A DNA stretch of 31,078 bases. Origin: Clostridium sp. CAG:793. GTDB taxonomy: Bacteria > Bacillota > Clostridia > TANB77 > CAG-508. Location: NCBI GenBank assembly GCA_000433915.1, contig HF993632.1, forward strand, positions 15,264 to 46,341, in the 5' to 3' direction. The notes below the pieces were generated by a model, which saw only the letters and a program-made list of their open reading frames with translations, was not told the DNA's origin and ran no database searches. Position numbers and translations under genes: made by a program. Of this stretch, positions 1 through 6,446 are shown piece by piece (the stretch's first letter is position 1; each line of letters opens with the position of its first letter).

Positions 1-930
1 TCCATCTCCTATTGTGTCTATTGGATATGTTAATGATATTATTGGTGCTATTATAGTTAATATAAATACTTTAAATACCCTGAACATATACATTATAAAG
101 AATTTTAGTTCATAATATGTTAATACCATATATAGAATTACTATGTATATCTTTTGAGCTCCATCAGTTTTGTTTAATGTATTCCATAGATTTCCTAAAA
201 TATCTTTTTCCATTCCACTGGTTGATGTATCTGTTTCTATTGCTGTTTTTATAAAATCTATAAATTCTGATGAAAGTCTTAACATTATTATAATTATGTA
301 ATGTATTACGAATATTAATACTAATCCTATAAACCAGCTTGTAAGCATTTTTTTATATTTTGCTTTTTCTTCTGCTACTGTTGCGATTGCCATTCTTATT
401 GCAACATATATAAGTGAAATTACCATTCCAACTAGAGCAATATTTCTTATAGATACATACCAAACTGCTGCTGATTGTTTTATGTCATTTGAAAATTTAG
501 AATTTGGTCCACTTGGTGTTTCTGAAAATAAATCTATATTAAATATTGGATATTGATTTGTTAATAGACCTTCTATTGTAAATACTGATTTACTTTTACC
601 ATCTACATTCATTGTAGTTTGATCATTGAAAGCTACTAATGCAAGCATTTTGTTTATTATTAATGGAATTACTGATAGTGCTTTTGCAACTAATATAAAT
701 GATGAATCCCCACTGCTTTCATTGTTTTTTATTGTTTCCTGCAATGTTTTTTCATTTTCATCTGATGTGATTGTTGATGTACCATCATTCATCAAACTAT
801 TGAATTGTTGTTCTTGACTAGTTGTACCTGATGGTATTACCCAATTATCATCAGTTGCTGCATATATAGATGAGAAACACATTGTTGTTATTGTTATTAT
901 AGCTATTAGTGTTATTGCTATTTTCTTCAT
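1..930 (-). CDS. VirB6/TrbL-like polytopic membrane protein, partial (3' end outside window)
   Basis: The reading frame starts with ATG at 930 and stays open for 310 codons to the left edge, so its C-terminus is missing. The first 24 residues look like a signal peptide (MKKIAITLIAIITITTMCFS, cleavage near IYA). A polar stretch follows, then at least four hydrophobic segments, roughly residues 78-100, 153-185, 198-220 and 262-305. It lies 11 bases downstream of the VirB4-like ATPase gene, in the place where Gram-positive conjugation clusters carry the VirB6/TrbL-type inner-membrane channel component. The family call rests on topology and position rather than on a diagnostic motif. The ribosome binding site (GGGGTG) is weaker than those of the neighbours, so expression may depend on coupling to the upstream gene. 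It could instead be an unrelated multi-pass protein of the same machine. Confidence 0.6.
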   Translation of the reverse strand, partial: MKKIAITLIAIITITTMCFSSIYAATDDNWVIPSGTTSQEQQFNSLMNDGTSTITSDENEKTLQETIKNNESSGDSSFILVAKALSVIPLIINKMLALVAFNDQTTMNVDGKSKSVFTIEGLLTNQYPIFNIDLFSETPSGPNSKFSNDIKQSAAVWYVSIRNIALVGMVISLIYVAIRMAIATVAEEKAKYKKMLTSWFIGLVLIFVIHYIIIIMLRLSSEFIDFIKTAIETDTSTSGMEKDILGNLWNTLNKTDGAQKIYIVILYMVLTYYELKFFIMYMFRVFKVFILTIIAPIISLTYPIDTIGDG

Positions 931-941
931 TTAACACCCCA

Positions 942-2903
942 TTATGATTGTCTTTCTTTTAATTTATTTACATTTGTTTCTATGAATTCAAATTCCTTTT
1001 TCGTTGGTCGTATTTCTATAATTGCAGTTTGCTCTCCTACTTTAAATAGTCCTTGTCCTCTTGCACATGTTGTTAGGAATGCTGCTTCTCCTTCGCTTAG
1101 TTTAAATACTTCTTTTATATATTGTATTTCTGATTTATCTTGTGCTAAGAATAGCTTTGTATCTGATGATGTAAGTACTGCTTGTACTTCTGATTTTTCA
1201 TAAAAGTCTTGGAATCTCTGAGAAACTACTGCTAATGATACATTTCTTTTTCTTGCACGTCTTGCCATTTTGTTTAAGAAGTCTACTGCTTCTGGATATG
1301 GTAATAACATCCATGCTTCATCAATTAGTACTCTCTTCTTCCCAGCCTTTGCTTTATCTTCACTATTTTTCTTAACATATTTTTCCCAAATCCATGTTAA
1401 TAATATTTGTTGAGCAAGTGGTCTTGCAAATCTTTCCTCTAATTGTGATATATCAAGGTTTATAAATGATGTTCCTTCTAATAAATCAAATGTTGATTGT
1501 CCATCAAAGTATGATAATTGTCCATTTAGCTCTCTTACATATTGTTTCATAACCTTTACAAGATAGCTATAGTGTACTCTATAATCTGGGTTTGTGTTCT
1601 GGTTAGCATTGTTTATCATTCTTCTATACCATGAGCCTATTGTAGGCATTGGCTTTTTCTTTCTTCCTAAGTAATCATTTTGGATTACTCCTCTTTGATC
1701 CATAGCATATAAGCTGTTTACATCATTTGTTATTCCAAGTCCAGCATATTCTTCTGCAACTGATTCAGCTATAATTTGCTTTGTTACTTCGTTTACATCA
1801 TCTTCTGATCTTGTACTTCCTCTTGCCATTGTTAGTAGTATTTGTGTAACATCTTCGATTTTGTTTTCTACATTTAATACTACTCTTTCTCTTCCTGTTA
1901 TTTCATCTCTTGTTATTTCTGGTTCTATATCAAATGGGTTTATTATTGTATTAGTATTTGGAGAAATTACTACATTTAATCCACCAAGTGCATCAGCTAC
2001 AACTCCATATTCACCTTCTGCGTCTAATGCTAATGTTTCAATTCCCATCAATACTGCTGATCTTGCAATTAATGTTTTTATTGTAACACCTTTACCAGCT
2101 CCAGATTTACCGAATACAACCATATTATAGTTACTTAGTGTTGGGCTAAAGTTATCATATAATATTGGTAATCCTGTTTGTCTGTTAAAGCCCATTGGTA
2201 TTCCGTTTTCATGTCCTACATCTGAATTTATAAATGGGAATACTGTTGCCATTGATCTACGGTCAAAAGTATGTTTCTTCCCTATTTTGTCTTCTGCTAA
2301 TGGAAGGTTTGATTTGAATGCATCTTCTTGCATTGCCCATGCTGTTTTTACACCTGTTAATGTTTTTGACATTTCTGATGATAATAATTCTGTTTCTCTA
2401 TTTAATTCTTCCATTGTATATGCAAATATTGTGCATATTATTGATGCTTCAAAAAGTTTGTCCAAACCACTTGATATTGCATCTCTTAGTTCTTCTGCTT
2501 CTTGTCTTTTCTGTGCTAACAAACTTTCACGGTTAATGTTTCCTCTGTCTGCTGCAACAAGTCTTTCTGATTCTAATTCATTTATTGTTCTGTTTAATTC
2601 ATTTTGTGATTTTGCTTCACTTATTGGAGAAATAAATACTGAAACATTTATATCTCCAAATGTATACATACTTCTTAATAGTTCTGGGAATGTACACATT
2701 CTTGGTAATGTTGCAACTGTCATTGTTCTCGCATATTTTGTATTATATGATACTATTTCAAGGTGATTTGTACTTGTTGCATCTATTCCTGATGGTGCAA
2801 TTAAATCTTTTATATCTTTCTTATTTTTCATTAAAGAAGTTTTTTCTTCCCTTTGGTTTGAGCTTGGCATTGTGTTATTAGCTTGCTCTTGTTTCTTTCC
2901 CAT
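942..2903 (-). CDS. VirB4/TraE-type type IV secretion ATPase
   Basis: This cytoplasmic AAA+-like ATPase would power assembly or substrate transfer by a type IV secretion-like machine. In the 653-residue product the Walker A motif GKSGAGKG is at 265-272 and Walker B VLIDEAW at 525-531. The conserved SQRFQDF segment follows at 561-567, as in VirB4 proteins. Residues 31-230 match the middle region that precedes the motor domain in VirB4 (DLIAPSGI, then a YART...LPR strand), but the first VirB4 subdomain is absent and appears instead in the upstream gene. The start is supported by a perfect AGGAGG seven bases before the ATG. The gene is 33 bases downstream of the 391-codon gene. VirB4 is the most conserved marker of this secretion family, so the family call is firm; the substrate is unknown. 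Confidence 0.9.
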   Translation of the reverse strand: MGKKQEQANNTMPSSNQREEKTSLMKNKKDIKDLIAPSGIDATSTNHLEIVSYNTKYARTMTVATLPRMCTFPELLRSMYTFGDINVSVFISPISEAKSQNELNRTINELESERLVAADRGNINRESLLAQKRQEAEELRDAISSGLDKLFEASIICTIFAYTMEELNRETELLSSEMSKTLTGVKTAWAMQEDAFKSNLPLAEDKIGKKHTFDRRSMATVFPFINSDVGHENGIPMGFNRQTGLPILYDNFSPTLSNYNMVVFGKSGAGKGVTIKTLIARSAVLMGIETLALDAEGEYGVVADALGGLNVVISPNTNTIINPFDIEPEITRDEITGRERVVLNVENKIEDVTQILLTMARGSTRSEDDVNEVTKQIIAESVAEEYAGLGITNDVNSLYAMDQRGVIQNDYLGRKKKPMPTIGSWYRRMINNANQNTNPDYRVHYSYLVKVMKQYVRELNGQLSYFDGQSTFDLLEGTSFINLDISQLEERFARPLAQQILLTWIWEKYVKKNSEDKAKAGKKRVLIDEAWMLLPYPEAVDFLNKMARRARKRNVSLAVVSQRFQDFYEKSEVQAVLTSSDTKLFLAQDKSEIQYIKEVFKLSEGEAAFLTTCARGQGLFKVGEQTAIIEIRPTKKEFEFIETNVNKLKERQS

Positions 2904-2936
2904 TAGTTAACCTCCTCTTTGGTTATTGATGTTTTA

Positions 2937-4112
2937 TTAAACATTTTTTCTTATTATTCTTCTTTTTGTTCCTTCTTTATTTTGTTCATCAAGATTTGCA
3001 TTCTGGATTTGTTTCTGTGTTTCTTTATATAATTGATTACTTATTTCTCCTTTGTATTCATCAATCATTTCCATTGCTCTTTCTTTTACTCTTTTCTCTT
3101 TTTCCTTTTTGTTGATTTCATCTGCTTTTACTAAACTTTTAGCAGCAAGTCTTGATGCTTCTTCTTCTACTTGTCTGTTTATACGTGCTTTCTTTTCTTC
3201 TAATACATCTCTTGCTGTTGAATATAATCTGTCATATTGTGCATTTAGTGCATCTCTTAGTGTATATCTTTCTGATTGATCTCTGTTGTATGCTACATAT
3301 AATAATTCTGCTATTTCTTCTGAATTTAGTACTTTTCCAGAAACTTCTGCTGATGATAATGCTCTAATTAATGTTTGTGCTCTTGTATATAGTTCAGTAA
3401 ATGCTATATCATTTATTTCTTCTTTTGAATATGTGCTTACATCTCCATATTCTGATGTAAAGTATGATATTACTATATATGTTTTTTGTTGTAATATGTT
3501 TCTGCTTTCGCTTATCTTTGCTGTATATTCCTCTATTGATTCTCCATATTCAAGTATATTTTCTTTTCTCTTCTTTTCAAATTGTAATCTATTTACTGCT
3601 TCAAGATTTCCTCTTGCTTGAGCCATTTGTATTTGTGAATTGATTTTGATTATTTGTGAATTGATATCTTCTATTCTCTTGTCATATTCATTTAATATCT
3701 CTGATAAATTTAATGTTCTTGTTTGAATGTATAATTGTACTGGAAATCTTAATGTATTTAAAAATTCTACGAATCCTGCTTCTACTGCATTTTTCTCATC
3801 TTCTGATAATAAGTCATAGTTTATTCCTTTGCATTGAATTACCATTACATATTGTTGTCTATTTTTTCTTATTATCATGTTGTCTGTTACTTCATCAAAT
3901 TCCATGAATTTATATATTGAATTTATTGCTTTTCCTGTTCTTGTTATTAGATTAGGATTTTCCGTTTTGTCTTTTATCTGAATATTTTCTTTTTCTTGTG
4001 GTTCTTCCTTTTTCCTAATTTTATATATTAAAAGAATTGCTACAAGTCCTAGTAATAAAATTAATGCTAGTATTACTACTAATACTATATTTAACATTTG
4101 CACTGTACTCAT
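2937..4112 (-). CDS. Membrane-anchored VirB4 N-terminal-domain-like protein with coiled coil
   Basis: The product has 391 residues: one transmembrane helix (about 7-30), a short basic linker, a globular domain (about 58-130) and then long charged, helical segments (about 135-190 and 290-375) likely to form coiled coils. The segment around residues 70-118 (FDEVTDNMIIRKNRQQYVMV, then a GINYDLLSEDE stretch and FLNTLRFPVQ) resembles the first subdomain of Gram-positive and Patescibacteria VirB4/TraC ATPases. No Walker motif is present. Because the next gene encodes the rest of VirB4, the pair looks like a VirB4 split in two, with the N-terminal part anchored to the membrane. The ATG overlaps the stop codon of the upstream PrgI-like gene by one base (TAATG), so translation is probably coupled. 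The homology call is by eye and should be tested by profile search. Confidence 0.65.
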   Translation of the reverse strand: MSTVQMLNIVLVVILALILLLGLVAILLIYKIRKKEEPQEKENIQIKDKTENPNLITRTGKAINSIYKFMEFDEVTDNMIIRKNRQQYVMVIQCKGINYDLLSEDEKNAVEAGFVEFLNTLRFPVQLYIQTRTLNLSEILNEYDKRIEDINSQIIKINSQIQMAQARGNLEAVNRLQFEKKRKENILEYGESIEEYTAKISESRNILQQKTYIVISYFTSEYGDVSTYSKEEINDIAFTELYTRAQTLIRALSSAEVSGKVLNSEEIAELLYVAYNRDQSERYTLRDALNAQYDRLYSTARDVLEEKKARINRQVEEEASRLAAKSLVKADEINKKEKEKRVKERAMEMIDEYKGEISNQLYKETQKQIQNANLDEQNKEGTKRRIIRKNV

Positions 4113-4537
4113 TATTTTCTTTCCTCCTTTGTTCCTTTATCTTTTGATCCTGTTAAATTCAATATATCTAGTGGATTTGGTATACTTGCATAGTCTGGTT
4201 CTTCTCTTGGAACTGCATATGTATATACTTTTCTGTTTTTCTTAAATATTATGTAGTTTTTTATTACTTCATCTACAGAGTCTCCACCAACATTTTTAGC
4301 TATTTTTCCTGTTCCTGTTGAAGGGAATTTTATAGTTCCTATTCCATATCCTATTGCAGCTAGAATGACTAATATAATAATTCCTACCTGTTTTAGTCCA
4401 CATGCAGAAAAGATTAAATAAAATATTAATCCAATAAGCCCTCCTACTCCTGTATAAATAAGTGATTTTGCTGTAAATATATATAGTATTCTACTTTCAC
4501 CTTTTAATTTATTGCTGGGTATATAATAACTTCCCAT
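4112..4537 (-). CDS. PrgI-family (VirB3-like) membrane protein
   Basis: This small 141-residue protein begins with a short cytoplasmic segment (YYIPSNKLKGESRILYIFTA) followed by two adjacent transmembrane helices (about 27-47 and 50-70). A soluble tail contains an IIFKKNRKVYTY strand. This layout and the position directly before a VirB4 gene are typical of PrgI-family proteins, which occupy the VirB3 position in Gram-positive conjugation systems and are thought to dock VirB4 at the membrane. An AGGAG-type ribosome binding site precedes the ATG. The gene lies 27 bases after the third pilin-like gene and overlaps the next gene by one base, so all three are one transcript. Confidence 0.75.
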   Translation of the reverse strand: MGSYYIPSNKLKGESRILYIFTAKSLIYTGVGGLIGLIFYLIFSACGLKQVGIIILVILAAIGYGIGTIKFPSTGTGKIAKNVGGDSVDEVIKNYIIFKKNRKVYTYAVPREEPDYASIPNPLDILNLTGSKDKGTKEERK

Positions 4538-4564
4538 AAAATCCTCCTTTGTTCTAATAATTTA

Positions 4565-4966
4565 TTAGCTTAAAATGTTATTCATGATATTTACTACTAT
4601 TGTAAATATTCCTACTGCTCCATATACTAATGCTATTGATATGATGTACCATATTAGCTTTTCTTTCATATTTGCTTTTTGATCTGTTCCACCAATCATA
4701 TATTTTAGTCCCATTATCATTCCTACTACAACTAATACAATTGTTGCTATTAATACTAATACATTTCCTATTGGAACTAATTTTGTTATTGCTTCTTGAA
4801 GTGTAATTTTTTGTCCATTAGTTCCTTTGTTTATGAAATTATCAGCATCACCCTTCATTCCTCCAAAACTTAGTCCATAAGATGTGATTGGTACTATTAA
4901 TTGACTTATTAATAATATTCCAACCATTATTGTTGTTAATAATCTCTTGTTTACTGTATTTTTCAT
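4565..4966 (-). CDS. VirB2/TrbC-like pilin, third of three
   Basis: The product has a signal-like N-terminus (MKNTVNKRLLTTIMVGILL) and two hydrophobic helices separated by a short charged loop containing KYMIGGTDQKANMKEK. This is the TrbC/VirB2 pilin layout. I chose the ATG at 4966 rather than an in-frame ATG at 4990, because AGGAGA lies just upstream of 4966 while 4990 has no ribosome binding site; the mature coding length is 133 residues. It is the most divergent of the three pilin-like genes. It is also the only one joined to the core secretion genes without a terminator, so it may be a minor or assembly subunit, or a VirB2 equivalent of fixed stoichiometry. Membership of the pilin family is likely; the specific role is inference. 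Confidence 0.7.
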   Translation of the reverse strand: MKNTVNKRLLTTIMVGILLISQLIVPITSYGLSFGGMKGDADNFINKGTNGQKITLQEAITKLVPIGNVLVLIATIVLVVVGMIMGLKYMIGGTDQKANMKEKLIWYIISIALVYGAVGIFTIVVNIMNNILS

Positions 4967-5008
4967 GTTCTCTCCTGTCTTTAGATACATTTATCCATTT
5001 TTAGTATT

Positions 5009-5037
5009 ATTATATAATTTTAAGCCTAATCTTTCAA
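5009..5037 (-). promoter_or_regulatory. Promoter of pilin 3 / core secretion operon
   Basis: On the minus strand TTGAAA (5037-5032) is followed after exactly 17 bases by TATAAT (5014-5009). This is a housekeeping sigma-type promoter about 40 bases upstream of the ATG at 4966. It lies just past the terminator that ends the second pilin gene. Confidence 0.7.
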
Positions 5038-5084
5038 TAGTTTTATGAAAATTTCATTAATTTGTAATCTTGTTTTTATAAAAG

Positions 5085-5117
5085 AAAAAAGCATTTACAC
5101 AATTATTGTATAAACGC
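5085..5117 (-). terminator. Terminator after pilin 2
   Basis: A 12-base stem (5106-5117 paired with 5091-5102, including G-U pairs) with a TAA-type triloop is followed on the minus strand by six T residues (5090-5085). It starts 11 bases past the stop codon of the second pilin gene. Confidence 0.8.
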
Positions 5118-5127
5118 CTCTTTTTTA

Positions 5128-5490
5128 TTAAAATGCTTTAGTTGCAATATCAGCTACTAATTTTATTATAGATCCTACTGCAAATAGTAACACTGCTCCT
5201 ATTGTATAGCTTATCATCTCTTTTTTTGCATCTGCTTTGGCCTCTGGTGCTGCATTCATTAGCTTTACTCCTTTTAAGATTATTATAATCACTGCTGCTC
5301 CATAGCATATAAATTGTACTGTTCCTATTATTTTTCCACCAATTGATTGATATGCCTCATCGCCTGAATTATTGTATATGTTTTGTAATCCAGAAAAGTC
5401 TATTCCATTTGCATAACAAGCTTGTGATAGTATGCATATTAATACTATTGCAATTATTAGTATTGTTGCGGTCATTATTTTCTTTTTCAT
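5128..5490 (-). CDS. VirB2/TrbC-like pilin, second of three
   Basis: The product is 120 residues long with a lipophilic signal-like N-terminus (MKKKIMTATILIIAIVLICI). Two membrane helices flank a charged loop with KLMNAAPEAKADAKKE. The segment GTVQFICYGAAVI closely matches GIVQFICYAAAVI in the first pilin, showing a paralogous pair. The ATG at 5490 is preferred over one at 5520 because GAGGAAAA lies at a good distance upstream. The gene has its own probable promoter and terminator. Short proteins of this shape form the filament or surface pilus subunit of type IV secretion systems. Processing of the signal segment is expected but not shown. Confidence 0.75.
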   Translation of the reverse strand: MKKKIMTATILIIAIVLICILSQACYANGIDFSGLQNIYNNSGDEAYQSIGGKIIGTVQFICYGAAVIIIILKGVKLMNAAPEAKADAKKEMISYTIGAVLLFAVGSIIKLVADIATKAF

Positions 5491-5546
5491 TTTGTTTTCC
5501 TCATAAAATATGATTATCATATTCTTTCTATATTTTCTATATTATT

Positions 5547-5575
5547 ATGATACTATTTTTTCTTTTTTTATGCAA
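5547..5575 (-). promoter_or_regulatory. Probable promoter of pilin 2
   Basis: On the minus strand TTGCAT (5575-5570) is followed after 17 bases by TATCAT (5552-5547), in an A-rich spacer. It sits directly after the terminator of the first pilin gene and about 57 bases before the ATG at 5490. It is weaker than the promoter of the first pilin. Confidence 0.5.
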
Positions 5576-5583
5576 TATGCAAA

Positions 5584-5620
5584 TAAAAAAATATATACTT
5601 ATTTTTCAATAAGTATATAT
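5584..5620 (-). terminator. Terminator after pilin 1
   Basis: A perfect 12-base AT-rich stem (5609-5620 with 5591-5602) with a 6-base loop is followed on the minus strand by a T run (5590-5585). It begins 13 bases past the stop codon of the first pilin gene. Confidence 0.8.
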
Positions 5621-5633
5621 TTTAATTATTATA

Positions 5634-6005
5634 TTATTTACCATTTCCTGTTTGTACAGTGCTATTTGCAACGTTCTTGATTAAGTTTAATAATAATCCT
5701 GTTGCGAATACTAGGATTGCTCCTACTACATAGATTACAGCACTCTTCTTTACTTCAGCTTTTCCATCTGGAGAAGCAGTCATAAATTTGATACCTAACA
5801 TTACTAATAATATAACAGCTGCAGCATAGCATATAAATTGTACTATACCAATTATATTTCCTACAGTTGCGCTTAATCCTGTATTTGCGTATCCACCTGT
5901 TGTTCCACCTGGAATCTCTACTCCAAATACCATGCTAAATGCTGATAATAAAGTAGCTACTATTAAAAGAACTGTTACGATCTTTGTCATTTTCTTTATA
6001 GACAT
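5634..6005 (-). CDS. VirB2/TrbC-like pilin, first of three
   Basis: The 123-residue product has a basic signal-like start (MSIKKMTKIVTVLLIVATLL) and probable cleavage after VFG. A glycine- and threonine-rich short linker follows, then two membrane helices around a KFMTASPDGKAEVKK loop. It is clearly paralogous to the second pilin gene (shared VQFICY and K-M-A-x-P-x-x-KA pattern). A perfect AGGAGG and a perfect-consensus promoter precede it, and a terminator follows it, so it is likely the most strongly expressed gene of the secretion locus, as expected for a major filament subunit. Function is inferred from family shape and neighbours. Confidence 0.75.
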   Translation of the reverse strand: MSIKKMTKIVTVLLIVATLLSAFSMVFGVEIPGGTTGGYANTGLSATVGNIIGIVQFICYAAAVILLVMLGIKFMTASPDGKAEVKKSAVIYVVGAILVFATGLLLNLIKNVANSTVQTGNGK

Positions 6006-6041
6006 ACAATTATCCTCCTTTTTTTGTTGAATACTAATTTT

Positions 6042-6070
6042 ATTATAAAATAATTATTCTAAATTGTCAA
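6042..6070 (-). promoter_or_regulatory. Perfect-consensus promoter of pilin 1
   Basis: TTGACA (6070-6065) and TATAAT (6047-6042) on the minus strand are separated by 17 bases, a full match to the housekeeping sigma consensus. It is 37 bases upstream of the ATG at 6005. Confidence 0.85.
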
Positions 6071-6144
6071 TTATTTTATATAAAATTTCATATTTTTAGC
6101 CTATATAAGGATTTTTTACGTTCTTTTTGTAAAATTTTATTTAA

Positions 6145-6306
6145 TTAAAATGCTTTTTCTTCTTTTGGTCCGTTTTCCAAGTAGTATTGTGCAATCAACT
6201 TGTCAAGCTTTACGCTTATGCTATAGATTATACTATAGTCTTTGTTCTCTAAAATGCTTTCGTCAAGTTCTTCTCTTAATTTGTTTATTTCTTTCTTGTT
6301 CAACAT
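6145..6306 (-). CDS. Spo0E-like aspartyl-phosphate phosphatase (sporulation regulator)
   Basis: This 53-residue protein begins MLNKKEINKLREELDESI and continues to a second helix with the sequence SVKLDKLIAQYYLE. The S-x-x-LD-x-LI-x-x-YY pattern in the second of two helices is the signature of the Spo0E family. These small proteins remove phosphate from Spo0A~P and so hold back sporulation. Length and two-helix layout fit the family. An AGGAG lies about 9 bases before the ATG, and a strong promoter is 33 bases upstream. Three Spo0A-box-like sites lie farther upstream, suggesting feedback from its own target. It separates the M16 peptidase pair from the pilin genes, all on the same strand. The conserved motif makes the call secure for such a short gene, although the target in this organism is assumed. 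Confidence 0.85.
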   Translation of the reverse strand: MLNKKEINKLREELDESILENKDYSIIYSISVKLDKLIAQYYLENGPKEEKAF

Positions 6307-6338
6307 TTTCTATCACTCCTATTCCTAAATCTATATAT

Positions 6339-6367
6339 AAAATACCATAATTTTACATGATTGTCAA
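6339..6367 (-). promoter_or_regulatory. Promoter of the spo0E-like gene
   Basis: TTGACA (6367-6362) and TATTTT (6344-6339) on the minus strand with a 17-base spacer, 33 bases before the ATG at 6306. Confidence 0.75.
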
Positions 6368-6398
6368 TATATTTTGTCGTATTTTAGTAATTTTTTCG

Positions 6399-6424
6399 TC
6401 GACACAAATCGACATAATTCGACA
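6399..6424 (-). promoter_or_regulatory. Three phased Spo0A-box-like sites
   Basis: The hexamer TGTCGA occurs three times on the minus strand (6424-6419, 6414-6409, 6404-6399) with an exact 10-base period, about one helical turn. The first copy continues as TGTCGAA, the core of the Spo0A binding box. The nearest copy is about 32 bases upstream of the -35 element of the spo0E-like promoter, a typical activator position, though repression is also possible. Confidence 0.6.
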
Positions 6425-6446
6425 TAGTGGATAGAGCTTATATTGT

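Noticed and set aside
2287..2766. Plus-strand open frame of 159 codons opposite the VirB4 ATPase gene
   Set aside because: Shadow of the VirB4 coding strand; no ribosome binding site and no recognisable protein features.
5085..5620. Hairpins between pilin genes as possible small RNAs or recombination sites
   Set aside because: Position just past stop codons and T runs on the coding strand fit intrinsic terminators; no inverted pair flanking a promoter is present.
6399..6424. LexA/SOS box or DnaA box reading of the TGTCGA repeats
   Set aside because: The sequence does not fit CGAAC-N4-GTTCG or TTATNCACA; the Spo0A box core fits better and agrees with the adjacent spo0E-like gene.
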